Shown: one piece after another, positions 44,692 through 52,915 of the stretch
Layout: every line of letters begins with the position of its first letter
Numbering within the stretch: the stretch's first letter is position 1
Assembly: GCF_002017875.1 (NCBI RefSeq)
Contig: NZ_MUFV01000001.1
Coordinates: 2,940,501-3,004,500 of the forward strand
Direction of reading: 5' to 3'
DNA length: 64,000 nt
Origin: Deinococcus sp. LM3
GTDB lineage: Bacteria; Deinococcota; Deinococci; Deinococcales; Deinococcaceae
Position numbers and translations under genes: made by a program
The notes under the pieces: generated by a model
Database searches by the model: none
What the model saw: the letters and a program-made list of their open reading frames with translations, nothing else
What the model was told of the DNA's origin: nothing

Positions 44692-44773
44692 CACGCCCAG
44701 ACCCCGTCCGTCTACGGAATCCAGACAGGGCTGCGGTGCCACAAGTGAGGCAACGCCGCAGCCCTCCGCTGGG

Positions 44774-44779
44774 TAGCGT
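44774..44779 (+). promoter_or_regulatory. leaderless -10 box of the 44787 gene
   Basis: TAGCGT lies seven bases before ATG 44787 and supports that start over the longer open frame from 44736. Confidence 0.45.
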
Positions 44780-44786
44780 GTACCCC

Positions 44787-45308
44787 ATGAAGCGACTCCT
44801 TCCACTGCTGACCGCCGCTGTGATCTCCACTGCCGCTGCCGAACTGCAACGGGTTCCCGGCACGAACGTCTACTACTCGTATGAGACGGACGCCATGACC
44901 GACGCGAACGAGAGTTACGTGGTCATCGCGGAAGTCAACGATACGTCCGCTGAAACGACACTGGCTATCCTGTGTCGCCAGGGCAAACCCGAGATCTTCC
45001 TGAACACCAAGAACGACCTCCTGAGCGTCGAGGACTACGACATGGAACGGTCCCCGAACCTCATGTACCGCGTGGATGCCCAGCAGGCCAAGACGATTCC
45101 CACCACCGTGACGACCAAGGACGGCGAACCCGACTACACTACCCTGGGTTTCGACGTGCCCCGCACCCAGATTCTGGTGACCGCCCTGACCAACGCGCAG
45201 CAGAAGATCACCTTCCGCATCCTGCGCAAGGGTGCCAGCGCCCTGGACTACACCTTCTCCACACGCGGATTCAAGGACGCGTGGCGCGGCGTCAAGAACT
45301 GCAAGTAA
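44787..45308 (+). CDS. secreted hypothetical protein
   Basis: The 173-residue protein has a signal peptide (MKRLLPLLTAAVISTAAAEL, cleavage near residue 19) and a compact domain with two cysteines (LCRQG and NCK at the C-terminus). It shows an alternation of beta-strand segments (YVVIAEVNDTSAETTLAILC, KITFRILRKGAS). No family is recognised. It is followed by a strong terminator, so it is monocistronic. An exported role is inferred from the signal peptide. Confidence 0.75.
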   Translation: MKRLLPLLTAAVISTAAAELQRVPGTNVYYSYETDAMTDANESYVVIAEVNDTSAETTLAILCRQGKPEIFLNTKNDLLSVEDYDMERSPNLMYRVDAQQAKTIPTTVTTKDGEPDYTTLGFDVPRTQILVTALTNAQQKITFRILRKGASALDYTFSTRGFKDAWRGVKNCK

Positions 45309-45326
45309 CCAACGCCGCTTCACCTG

Positions 45327-45350
45327 CCCCGCCGCCCGGCGGGGTTTTTT
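45327..45350 (+). terminator. rho-independent terminator
   Basis: The perfect stem CCCCGCCG/CGGCGGGG (45327-45334 with 45337-45344) has a 2-base loop and is followed by six T. Confidence 0.9.
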
Positions 45351-45392
45351 CATGCCGTCACAGCGGTTTTCAGTTCCGGCCGCTGCTTTTTC

Positions 45393-45486
45393 ATACTCCG
45401 ATTGAATGGCTTGCAAAGCCGCTGGGTCCGAGCGGATGCGACTCGTAGAGCTGCCCCGCAGAGTGGGAGTCAAGCGGGTTCCGCAT
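45393..45486 (+). repeat. MITE-like element copy R4, internally deleted
   Basis: The 94-bp copy keeps the left end and ends GTTCCGCAT, but lacks the second hairpin; it has the GACTCGTAGAGCTGCCCCGCAGAG module shared with the copy at 48492 (R5). It follows the terminator of the secreted-protein gene. Confidence 0.8.
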
Positions 45487-45541
45487 GAGAGGCTCCGGCC
45501 CCGCGATCACCTGTAGACGCCGCTGCCTACAGGCAATCTGC

Positions 45542-45736
45542 TCAGCCTGCCTGTCCCACCAGCCCGTGACGGGCGGCGTTCCTGGCGTCCTCGAGTATGC
45601 GGGCCAGGGCGCGCTGATGTACCGCGAGGCGCAGATGCCGGTCCGCCGTCGACATCAGCGCGTCCCGCACCGCCGGGTAGGCGTCCGTCCGCAGCGCCTG
45701 CACGGCCTCAGGAGAGAAATCGAGTGTCACGCGCAC
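45542..45736 (-). CDS. small hypothetical protein
   Basis: A 64-residue open frame (start GTG 45736) begins MRVTLDFSPEAVQALRTD and is helix-rich, with several charged residues. It has no recognised family, and no -10 box or ribosome-binding site was found at the start. It resembles small antitoxin-like or DNA-binding proteins only in size and composition. It may not be a gene. Confidence 0.35.
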   Translation of the reverse strand: MRVTLDFSPEAVQALRTDAYPAVRDALMSTADRHLRLAVHQRALARILEDARNAARHGLVGQAG

Positions 45737-45931
45737 ATCCTGCCGTCACGCTGCCTGCACCTGCCGTGGGAAACCTCATAGGACGGGCGAGCTTAGTGGG
45801 GGTAGTCCCTCCGTCCCCCACTCCGTCCATGACTGTCGGGCCTCTCGTTCATCCCTCAGAAACGACTGGTTGCGGTATAGGTTGCAGTAGCGGCCTGTTT
45901 CGACCGTACTGCAGTACCGCACCGAAACGAA
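45737..45931. other. intergenic DNA with small palindromes
   Basis: There is no gene. It contains a hairpin AGTGGGGG/CCCCCACT (45795-45802 with 45815-45822) and a 12-bp palindrome GTACTGCAGTAC (45906-45917). Neither has a known role. Confidence 0.4.
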
Positions 45932-45956
45932 AAAACCCCGTTTCACACGGGGTTTT
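45932..45956 (-). terminator. terminator of tRNA-Leu
   Basis: The stem AAAACCCCGT/ACGGGGTTTT (45932-45941 with 45947-45956) lies directly downstream of the minus-strand tRNA, and the T-rich arm is on the transcript's 3' side. Confidence 0.8.
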
Positions 45957-45963
45957 CTGCGGT

Positions 45964-46045
<82 letters not shown>

Positions 46046-46055
46046 GGCGTGGGGA

Positions 46056-46084
46056 ATGGTAGCGCGTGGGGGTGCGGTGGTCAA
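46056..46084 (-). promoter_or_regulatory. sigma-70-type promoter of tRNA-Leu
   Basis: On the minus strand TTGACC (46079-46084) and TACCAT (46056-46061) are 17 bases apart, and the tRNA starts 10 bases after the -10 box. Confidence 0.6.
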
Positions 46085-46091
46085 CGTGGGT

Positions 46092-47339
46092 TCAGGTGGG
46101 GTCGGGGTGCGCGCCGATGCGGCGGCCGATGTCGCGCCTCAGTTGCGCGCCGGGGAAGCTGGTCTGGTCGGCGAGGGCGTAGGCGCGGCCCAGGGCGGCG
46201 TTCAGGGTGGGGGCGGTGGCGGTGATGGCCAGGACGCGGCCGCCGCTGCTGAGGAGCTGGCCGCCCTGGGTGCGGGTGCCGGCGTGGTGGATGATGCCGT
46301 GCGGGCCGGGGTCGGGGAGGGTGATGGGGATGTCTTTCTGGGGTTCGGCGGGGTAGCCGGGCGCGGCGAGGATGATGGTGGCGCTGGCGTCCTCACTGAA
46401 GGTGACGTGCGCGGGGTCGAGCTGGCCGCGCGTGGCGTCGAGGGCGTGCTGGGCGAGGTCGCTGGTGAGGAGTGGGAGGACGGTTTCGGCTTCGGGGTCG
46501 CCGAAGCGGGCGTTGAATTCCACGACTTTCGGGCCGGTGGGGGTGAGCATCAGCCCGGCGTACAGGACGCCGGTGTAGGGCAGGCCTTCTGCGGTCATGC
46601 CGCGCAGGGTGGGTTCGATGATGTCGCGGCGGATCACGTCCAGCAGGCCGGGTTCGAGCGGGAAGGGGCAGATGACGCCCATGCCGCCGGTCATGGGGCC
46701 GGTGTCGCCCTCGAAAATGGTCTTGTGGTCCTGGCTGGGGGGGGTCAGGGCGTACCGGGTGCCGCTGCACAGGGCGAGGATGGTGACTTCCTGGCCGGTC
46801 ATGAAGTCCTCGGTGACGGCCTGCGCGCCGGGCTGGGTGAAGATGTCGCGCAGCGCTTCCTGGGCCTGCTCGGGGGTGTGGGCGATGGTGACGCCCTTCC
46901 CGGCTTTCAGTCCGGCGTCCTTCACGACGATGGGGGGCGTGAGGGTCGCGGCGTGGTCCAGCGCGGTCTGGAGGTCGCTGAAGGCGTGGTGCGCGGCGGT
47001 GGGGATGCCGTGGCGCTGCATGAACGCCTTGCTCCAGGCCTTGTCGCCTTCCAGGCGGCTGGCGGCGCGGGTGGGGCCGAAGGCGGGGATGCCCAGGGCG
47101 GCGCACTCGTCGACCACGCCGGCGGCCAGGTACGCTTCGGGGCCGACGATGACGAGGTCGGCGCCCTCACGCTGCGCGAGTTGGGCGAGGGTGGGGGCGT
47201 CCTGGGGGCTGTCGATCAGGCGGGCGTGCGCGGCGATGCCGGGGTTGCCGGGGGTGCACAGGACCTCGTGGCCGTGGCGGGCGCAGGCGTGCGCGATGGC
47301 GTGTTCACGGCCGCCGCCGCCGATGACCAGCACGCGCAT
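46092..47339 (-). CDS. purD: phosphoribosylamine-glycine ligase
   Basis: The 415-residue ATP-grasp enzyme joins glycine to phosphoribosylamine in purine synthesis. It starts MRVLVIGGGGREHAIAHACARHG, has VVKDAGLKAGKGVTI, the substrate segment FEGDTGPMTGGMGVICP and GPKVVEFNARFGDPE. The open frame to 47669 is shadow beyond this ATG (47339-47337). Its start overlaps the stop of the MBL gene (ATGA), so purD is the last gene of a three-gene minus-strand operon. Confidence 0.96.
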   Translation of the reverse strand: MRVLVIGGGGREHAIAHACARHGHEVLCTPGNPGIAAHARLIDSPQDAPTLAQLAQREGADLVIVGPEAYLAAGVVDECAALGIPAFGPTRAASRLEGDKAWSKAFMQRHGIPTAAHHAFSDLQTALDHAATLTPPIVVKDAGLKAGKGVTIAHTPEQAQEALRDIFTQPGAQAVTEDFMTGQEVTILALCSGTRYALTPPSQDHKTIFEGDTGPMTGGMGVICPFPLEPGLLDVIRRDIIEPTLRGMTAEGLPYTGVLYAGLMLTPTGPKVVEFNARFGDPEAETVLPLLTSDLAQHALDATRGQLDPAHVTFSEDASATIILAAPGYPAEPQKDIPITLPDPGPHGIIHHAGTRTQGGQLLSSGGRVLAITATAPTLNAALGRAYALADQTSFPGAQLRRDIGRRIGAHPDPT

Positions 47340-48256
47340 CAGCGGTCGCCTCCGGAGCGGGCGGCGCGGCGCTGCCAGTAACGGGCGAGGCCCTGCACGC
47401 TCATCCAGGGGGGGCAGGCGAAGTCGTAGCGGGCGGGCAGGCCGGGGTGTTCGCGGCTCAGGTCGTTCATGAGGTCCCCTGTAAAGGTGCGGGTGATGGT
47501 GTCCAGGTCGTACCCGGCCTGCAGTCCGGCGGCGACGCGCTGCGCGTCGGTGTCCATGTTGCGCAGCAGGTCGTCCCAGTGGGCGGGGGTGTTCGGGTGG
47601 CTGCCGTAGTGCGCGAGGTGCAGGGTGCGGGCGTCCAGGGCGCGCAGGGTGTGCACGGAGTCCCGCCACGCTTCGAGATTGATATCTGGTGGCGGGGTGG
47701 GCGCGCGGGGTGTCTGCGCGGCGTCGAGGCGGATGCCGCCCACGTCCCCGACGAACAGGTGTTCACCCGCGTGGAAGCTCAGGTGGTGGACGGCGTGACC
47801 GGGCGTGTCGAGGGCCTGCACGTCCAGGCTGCCCAGGCGCAGGCTCTCGCCGCCTTCCAGTACGGTCAGGCGTGCGGGGTCGATGGGTTGCATCTCGCCC
47901 CACAGGCGTTCCATCTGGTCGCCGTAGATCTGGGTGGCGCTGGCCACCAGCCGTTCCGGGCGGGACAGGTGGGCGGCGCCGCGTGCGTGCACGTACGCGC
48001 GGGCCTGCGGCACGAGGTTCAGGACGGTGCCGGCCGCCCCGGCGTGATCGAAGTGAATGTGGGTCAGCAGGACGTGCCGCACGTCCGAGAGGGTCGCGCC
48101 GAGGCCGGTCAGGCCGTCACGGAGCGCGCCGAGGGTGCTGGTCGGGCCGGTATCCACGACCGCGAGGCCGTCGCCGGTGTCGAACACGAACGCGGCAATG
48201 ACGCCCGGCGTGTCCTGAAAGTTCAGGTCCAGGGTGTGAACGCGCGGGTCGGTCAT
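47339..48256 (-). CDS. MBL-fold metallo-hydrolase
   Basis: The 305-residue protein has the metallo-beta-lactamase fold motif THIHFDHAGAAG (zinc ligands H-x-H-x-D-H), with GDGLAVVDTGPTS and VQALDTPGHAVHHLSFHAGEHLFVGDVGGI as the later metal motifs. The family hydrolyses esters, thioesters or lactones; no substrate can be assigned. It lies between a small membrane-protein gene and purD with overlapping stop and start codons at both ends, so expression is coupled. Confidence 0.88.
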   Translation of the reverse strand: MTDPRVHTLDLNFQDTPGVIAAFVFDTGDGLAVVDTGPTSTLGALRDGLTGLGATLSDVRHVLLTHIHFDHAGAAGTVLNLVPQARAYVHARGAAHLSRPERLVASATQIYGDQMERLWGEMQPIDPARLTVLEGGESLRLGSLDVQALDTPGHAVHHLSFHAGEHLFVGDVGGIRLDAAQTPRAPTPPPDINLEAWRDSVHTLRALDARTLHLAHYGSHPNTPAHWDDLLRNMDTDAQRVAAGLQAGYDLDTITRTFTGDLMNDLSREHPGLPARYDFACPPWMSVQGLARYWQRRAARSGGDR

Positions 48257-48426
48257 GCCTTCCCGCTGAGGCGCGCGCCGAGCAGCAGCAGCGCGCAGAG
48301 ATACTGGACGCCCGCGATGATGCGGATGGTCCGCACGTTCGTGGCCGCGCGCAGGGGGCCGAAGGTCAGGGCGAGAATGCCGGTGGCGCTGAGCAGAATC
48401 ACGCCAAACAGAAGCCAGAGTGCCAT
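48253..48426 (-). CDS. 57-residue membrane protein (overlooked small gene)
   Basis: The frame encodes 57 residues with two hydrophobic helices (MALWLLFGVILLSATGILAL and IIAGVQYLCALLLLGA) and a short positively charged loop. Its ATG is preceded seven bases upstream by TATTCT, a good leaderless -10 box (48434-48439), and its stop TGA overlaps the ATG of the MBL gene. These features make it the first gene of the operon with the MBL and purD genes. Function unknown; it is short and not in usual gene lists. Confidence 0.7.
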   Translation of the reverse strand: MALWLLFGVILLSATGILALTFGPLRAATNVRTIRIIAGVQYLCALLLLGARLSGKA

Positions 48427-48491
48427 GCGCCGCAGAATACCCGCTGCCCCCGGGGGCCGGGCGGCCGTGGGCTGGGCAGCGGGTCCGGGTC

Positions 48492-48654
48492 AGACGGACT
48501 CCGATTGAATGGCTTGCAAAGCCGCCGGGTCCGAGCGGATGCGACTCGTAGAGCTGCCCCGCAGAGAAGGAGAGAAACGGGCTGCCGGGCGTGGAGCTGG
48601 CAACCCGGCGATGTGATGTTCCGGGTTGTCAGCGAAACAGACGGCAGTCCGGCT
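48492..48654 (+). repeat. MITE-like element copy R5, with extra inner module
   Basis: The 163-bp copy has the left hairpin, the GACTCGTAGAGCTGCCCCGCAGAG module, and the second hairpin CAACCCGG/CCGGGTTG (48601-48628). Its right end reaches the stop codon of the coiled-coil gene, so that end of the element touches coding DNA. Confidence 0.85.
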
Positions 48655-49811
48655 CAGTTCTCGCTGACCAGGGCTTCGAGGAGACGCACGGCTTCCTCCA
48701 GGCGGTGGGCCTGCACGCGGGCGGCGGTGCGCACCTGCCGCCATTCGAGGCGGACGCGGGCGAGGCTCAGGGGGTCGCCGCCCACCTGCGTGAGTTGCAG
48801 GGCGCGGCGCTCCAGGGTCTCGACCTGCGCGGCGAGTTGCCGCAGGGTGGCCTGGTGGGTGCGCGCGGCGTTCAGGGTGGCGTCGAGTTGCGCCTGCGCC
48901 TCGGCCTGCGCGAGGTGCAGGTTGTGGTGGGCCTGCATGACCTGCGGGCTGGCCTCTCCGGCCTCGCCGGCCTGCCACTGCGCGTAGTTCAGGGCGTGGC
49001 GGGCGCGCAGCACGTTGGGGTGCAGGGGCACGCCCAGCGAGAAGCGGACGTTGCTCAGGTCGAGTTCCAGCATGGTCAGGGGCGTGTCGGCGTCCTCGAG
49101 GTCGATCAGGGGCGTGAACGCTTCCAGGAACGCGCGGGTCTGCGTGACCATCAGGCGGGAGTGCGCCAGCTGGGGGCTGACGACCTGCCCGCTGCGGCTG
49201 GCATCCTCGAGTTCCTGGACGGTCAGGCGCAGCAGCTCGCCCTGCGCGACGGCCGCCGCGACCTGATCGGCCACCTCGATGCGGGCGTGGTCGGCGCGGA
49301 GTTTGCTGAGCATCTCCTCGGTCTCCCAGCGCCGGACCTCGGCCTGCGTGGCCTGCACGTCCCATTCGGCGGCGCGTTCCAGGCTCAGCAGGTCCGGGTT
49401 GGTGCGGATGGCGCCCAGGCTGCGGCTGGCGATCTCGGCGTGCGAGCGGGCCAGCAGCAGCGGCAGGTCGTGCGCGCGGCGCCCCCACTTGACCGGCGAC
49501 GGGGCCGGGGCGATCGGGCCGGGCGCGGTGGACTGGGCGGGGACCGGGACGGACTCGGCGAACTTGGCGAGGTCCAGGGTGGTGCCCTCGAGCCACTTGT
49601 CGGCGCGGGCGTCCCCGAAGTTCTCGCGCATCTGCGAGTACACGTCCTGCAGCACGGCGATCACGTCGCGCGGGCCGAGGGCGCGCACGGCGGTCCAGCC
49701 GCGGCGCTGTACGGCGCCCTGCACGGCCAGGTCGGCCTCGCGCACGCCCAGTTCGGCGCTCAGGCGCTGGCGCAGCCAGTCGCGGTAGGGGTCGGCGGAG
49801 ACCGGGGTCAC
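48654..49811 (-). CDS. coiled-coil hypothetical protein
   Basis: The 385-residue protein is alpha-helical and rich in alanine, glutamine and charged residues, with long heptad stretches such as LARSHAEIASRSLGAI, LQAHHNLHLAQAEAQAQLDATL and LRQLAAQVETLERRALQL. It has no signal peptide or membrane segment; the pattern resembles TolC-like or cytoskeletal coiled coils but no family is clear. The GTG start (49811-49809) overlaps the stop of the RNA methyltransferase gene (GTGA), so it is translationally coupled to it. Confidence 0.65.
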   Translation of the reverse strand: MTPVSADPYRDWLRQRLSAELGVREADLAVQGAVQRRGWTAVRALGPRDVIAVLQDVYSQMRENFGDARADKWLEGTTLDLAKFAESVPVPAQSTAPGPIAPAPSPVKWGRRAHDLPLLLARSHAEIASRSLGAIRTNPDLLSLERAAEWDVQATQAEVRRWETEEMLSKLRADHARIEVADQVAAAVAQGELLRLTVQELEDASRSGQVVSPQLAHSRLMVTQTRAFLEAFTPLIDLEDADTPLTMLELDLSNVRFSLGVPLHPNVLRARHALNYAQWQAGEAGEASPQVMQAHHNLHLAQAEAQAQLDATLNAARTHQATLRQLAAQVETLERRALQLTQVGGDPLSLARVRLEWRQVRTAARVQAHRLEEAVRLLEALVSEN

Positions 49812-50620
49812 GCGCGGCTCCCGGCGCGGCGCTGGCGGGCGCATTCGAACAGTACCAGGGCGGCGGCGGTGGCGACATTCAGGCTGTCGGCGCCGCGCGC
49901 GGCGTTCATGGGAATGCTGACCGAGTGGTCGGTGTCCCGCCAGTGGGCGGGCAGGCCCTCGTGTTCGGTGCCGAGCAGCAGCGCGACCCGGCCGGTCAGG
50001 GGGGCGTCCCAGTAGGTGCGGGGCGCGTCGGGGGTGCAGGCGACGGTGGTGAAGGCGCGGGCGGCCAGCCAGTCCTGGGCGTCCTGTTCGTCCATGACGG
50101 CGACCGGCAGGGTGAACACGCTGCCCTGCGAGGCGCGGATCACGTTCGGGCCGTAGGGGTCGGCGCCGCGCCCGAGGACGATCACGGCGTCCGCGCCAGC
50201 GGCGTCGGCGGTGCGCAGGATCGCGCCGACGTTGCCGGGTTTCTCCAGGCCGTGCAGCACGACGGTCACGGCGTCCGGGCCGGGTTCGGGCAGCGCGGCG
50301 CGGGGGGTGGGGGCCAGGCCGAGCAGACCGTCGGGGTTCTCGCGGCCGCTGACCTTCTCGAAGGCGGCGCGGGACAGTTCCAGGACGGTCAGTTGCGGGT
50401 GGGTCAGTTCGGGGGCCAGCGCCTGCGCTTCGGGGCTGAACAGGGCCGGGCAGGTGTACAGGATGTCCAGGTTCACGCCGGACGCGGCGGCGCGGTGCAG
50501 TTCACGGGCTCCCTCGATCAGGATGACGCCTTCCTGTTCGCGTTCGCGGCGGGTACGGAGTCTCACGAGCCGTTTCACGTGGCTGTTCTGGAGGGAGGTG
50601 ATCGGGGCGGGCGTGGTCAT
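49808..50620 (-). CDS. TrmH/SpoU-family RNA 2'-O-methyltransferase
   Basis: The 270-residue protein shows the SPOUT motifs: LHGLEKPGNVGAILRTADAAGAD (motif 1), RVALLLGTEHEGLP (motif 2) and SIPMNAARGADSLNVATAAALVLFE (motif 3), preceded by an N-terminal RNA-binding region with an HVKRLVRLRTRRERE start. It methylates ribose in rRNA or tRNA; the target is unknown. A CATAAT -10 box (minus strand) lies eight bases before ATG 50620. Confidence 0.9.
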   Translation of the reverse strand: MTTPAPITSLQNSHVKRLVRLRTRREREQEGVILIEGARELHRAAASGVNLDILYTCPALFSPEAQALAPELTHPQLTVLELSRAAFEKVSGRENPDGLLGLAPTPRAALPEPGPDAVTVVLHGLEKPGNVGAILRTADAAGADAVIVLGRGADPYGPNVIRASQGSVFTLPVAVMDEQDAQDWLAARAFTTVACTPDAPRTYWDAPLTGRVALLLGTEHEGLPAHWRDTDHSVSIPMNAARGADSLNVATAAALVLFECARQRRAGSRA

Positions 50621-50666
50621 CGCCGGTCATTATGCCGCGCGCGGGCCGGCGCGCTACGCTGTGGGC

Positions 50667-51068
50667 ATGGCGCTGGCGTACCCTCCGTTCAAATCCTGTC
50701 CCTGCGGTTCCGGGCGCAGTTACGGGCACTGCTGCGGGCCGCTGCATGCCGGCGCGCCCGCCTCCACCCCCGAGGCGCTGATGCGGTCGCGGTACGCGGC
50801 GTACGCGCTGGGCAACGCGGCGTACGTGCTGGACACCTGGCATCCGGACACGCGGCCCGCCTCGGTGGACCTGCGGGACGGCACGCGCTACCTGGGGTTG
50901 CGGGTGCGGCGCGCGGCGGGCAGTCGCGTGGAGTTCGCCGCGCAGTTGCGCCTGCCGGACGGCGAGCGGTACACCCTGCGGGAGGACAGCGAGTTCGTGC
51001 AGCGGGACGGTCGCTGGCTGTACCTGGATGGCCGCACGCCGGCCGGCGCTGACACCGAACCGGCCTGA
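50667..51068 (+). CDS. YchJ-family SEC-C motif protein
   Basis: The 133-residue protein opens with FKSCPCGSGRSYGHCCGPLH, a zinc-binding SEC-C type cysteine cluster, and continues into the YchJ-like NTF2-fold domain (YAAYALGNAAYVLDTWHPDTRP). Its role is unknown; SEC-C motifs bind zinc and help protein interactions, as in SecA. TACGCT six bases before ATG 50667 supports the start. The neighbour upstream is divergent. Confidence 0.88.
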   Translation: MALAYPPFKSCPCGSGRSYGHCCGPLHAGAPASTPEALMRSRYAAYALGNAAYVLDTWHPDTRPASVDLRDGTRYLGLRVRRAAGSRVEFAAQLRLPDGERYTLREDSEFVQRDGRWLYLDGRTPAGADTEPA

Positions 51069-51156
51069 CCCCGGTACGCCTGGAGACTGGTCTGTTGCGG
51101 CGCGGCGAACCTCTGCGGGTGGGAACGTCCGGGCGGCGGAGCGCGTACCGTGAGAC

Positions 51157-52101
51157 ATGACTGAACCCAGAGTGAACGCAGCGGCTGCCCGCGACCGCAC
51201 GGCCCCCACCCTGCGCCCGCCGGGCCCGCGCGCCGCTCTGCTGATCGGCGCCCTGCTCGCTGCGGGCGTGCTGGTCAGCCAGAGCGTGAAGGTCATTCCG
51301 GCCGGGTACGTGGGGGTGGTGTTCAGTTCGTTCACGGGGGTCAAGGCGCAGCCGCTTCAGGAAGGCATTCATTTTCTGGTGCCGTTCGTGGACCGCGTGA
51401 ACCTGTACGACGCCCGCCTGCAGGAGGTCACGCTGGCCCACACCGTGCAGGACGGCGACGAGGGTGCGATCCGGGCGCGCAGCAAGGAGGGGCTGGACAT
51501 CACGGCGGACGTGACCGTGCAGTTCCGGGTGGACCGCGCCAAGGCCGCGACGCTGCACAAGGAACTCGGGCGGGACTACGTGCGGACCGTGATCCGCCCG
51601 CAGGTGCGCAGCAAGGTCCGGGACTCCATCGGTCAGTTCGGGGCGGCGGACATCATCTCCTCCAAGCGGCAGGAGGTCGAGGCGAGCATCACCACGGAAC
51701 TGCGGCGCATCTTCGAGCGGAACAACCTGGTGCTCGACAGCGTGCTGCTGCGTGAGCTGCGCATTCCGGACAGCATCGCCAAGGCCATCGAGCAGAAGCA
51801 GGCGGCCGAGCAGCAGGTGGCGGTGGAACGCAACCGCCTGCAACAGTCGACCATCGGGGCGCAGCGCGCCGTGGTCGAGGCCGAGGGGGCCGCGAAAGCG
51901 GCGGTCGCCCGGGCGCGCGGGGAGGCCGAGGCGCTCTCGCTGCGCGGACGGGCGCTGCGGGAGAATCCGCAGCTGATCCAGCTGACGGTCGCCGAGAAGC
52001 TCTCGCCGGGCATTCAGACGGTCATGCTGCCCAGCACGGGGAATTTCCTGCTGGACGTGGGCACGCTCACGCAGCCTGCGAAGGCCGCGCCGAAACCGTG
52101 A
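51157..52101 (+). CDS. SPFH/prohibitin-family membrane protein
   Basis: The 314-residue protein has one N-terminal membrane segment (about residues 28-45), then an SPFH/band 7 domain (GYVGVVFSSFTGVKAQPLQEGIHFLVPFVDRVNLYDARLQEVTLAHTVQ) and a long coiled coil ending with QKQAAEQQVAVERNRLQQ. Such proteins form large ring complexes at membranes and can affect proteases. TACCGT five bases before ATG 51157 suggests a leaderless transcript. No NfeD-like partner is adjacent. Confidence 0.9.
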   Translation: MTEPRVNAAAARDRTAPTLRPPGPRAALLIGALLAAGVLVSQSVKVIPAGYVGVVFSSFTGVKAQPLQEGIHFLVPFVDRVNLYDARLQEVTLAHTVQDGDEGAIRARSKEGLDITADVTVQFRVDRAKAATLHKELGRDYVRTVIRPQVRSKVRDSIGQFGAADIISSKRQEVEASITTELRRIFERNNLVLDSVLLRELRIPDSIAKAIEQKQAAEQQVAVERNRLQQSTIGAQRAVVEAEGAAKAAVARARGEAEALSLRGRALRENPQLIQLTVAEKLSPGIQTVMLPSTGNFLLDVGTLTQPAKAAPKP

Positions 52102-52135
52102 GCGCCCGGCACGGCGGGCGTGGGATCATGCACGC

Positions 52136-52681
52136 ATGATGGCGGCCATTCTGATTCTGCTGGTGATCTTCGCGGGCGTCACGGCGATCGTGTACGTGGA
52201 CAACACCACCCGCGCCGGGCGGCGGGCGCTGAAGGGCGCGGCGCGTCCGGACGCCCTGCCGGACCCCCTGGCGGACAGCCGGCCCCTGACGGCCCCCCCG
52301 ACCAGTCAGGAGCTGAGCCTGCCGCTGCTGCTGTCGCTGCCGGAACCGGCGCGCACGCGGGCGTGGGCGCTGCTGGGCCGCGTGATGGACGCCCTGAATG
52401 CCGGGCCCAGCGACACGCGCACGGCGTTCCTGCTGTCCCAGACGCGCGACACCTACCTGCCGGACACCCTGCGCGCCTACGCGACCCTGACGCCCGGCGC
52501 GCGTCTGACCCTCGAACGTCAGGGACAACCACCGGAGGTGCTGCTGGACGAGCAACTGACGCTGCTGGAGGACGGGGTGCGCGAGGCGTTGCGGCACGAT
52601 CACGCGGCGGCCGACCGCCTGCTGACGCAGGGGCGGTTCCTGCGCGAACGCTTCGGCAGTGGCCTGACGCTGGAGAAGTAA
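52136..52681 (+). CDS. XpaC-like protein with single membrane helix
   Basis: The 181-residue protein has an N-terminal membrane helix (about residues 3-20), a variable region and a C-terminal helical domain (residues about 107-174) that matches that of the protein encoded at 32207: YLPDTLRAYATL, LLDEQLTLLEDGVREAL and LLTQGRFLRERF. The shared domain suggests two paralogues with one role, possibly at the membrane. It follows the SPFH gene by 34 bases and may be cotranscribed. Confidence 0.65.
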   Translation: MMAAILILLVIFAGVTAIVYVDNTTRAGRRALKGAARPDALPDPLADSRPLTAPPTSQELSLPLLLSLPEPARTRAWALLGRVMDALNAGPSDTRTAFLLSQTRDTYLPDTLRAYATLTPGARLTLERQGQPPEVLLDEQLTLLEDGVREALRHDHAAADRLLTQGRFLRERFGSGLTLEK

Positions 52682-52705
52682 CCGTCGGGGCTGCGGGCGG
52701 TGGTA

Positions 52706-52840
52706 ATACGGATTCCGTTTGTTTCGCTGACAATCCGGAACTTCACCGGATTGCCAGCTTCACGCCCGGAACCCGTTTTGCTCCTACTCGCTCCGCTCGG
52801 ATTGAACGGGTTTTGCAACCCATTCAATCGGAGTCCGTAT
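52706..52840 (-). repeat. interspersed MITE-like element copy R6
   Basis: The 135-bp copy is in reverse orientation with ends ATACGGATTCCG and CGGAGTCCGTAT. Its hairpin 1 reads GAACGGGTT/AACCCATTC, with pair changes relative to the other copies. Confidence 0.92.
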
Positions 52841-52843
52841 AAC

Positions 52844-52857
52844 TGAACGAACGCTCA
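52844..52857. promoter_or_regulatory. AACGNNCG-type operator, degenerate
   Basis: TGAACGAACGCTCA lies between the element R6 and the beta-hydroxyacid dehydrogenase gene. It resembles the palindromes at 25020, 37809 and 58914. Confidence 0.35.
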
Positions 52858-52903
52858 AGATTGAACCGGGTCCAGTTTCGCGGTCCAGGGCGCGGCGGGG
52901 CCG

Positions 52904-52909
52904 TAGCCT
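52904..52909 (+). promoter_or_regulatory. leaderless -10 box of the 52916 gene
   Basis: TAGCCT lies six bases before ATG 52916. Confidence 0.45.
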
Positions 52910-52915
52910 GCCGGT

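Noticed and set aside
45542..45736. The 64-residue ORF as an antitoxin
   Set aside because: No toxin-like partner and no recognisable fold; kept only as a low-confidence ORF.
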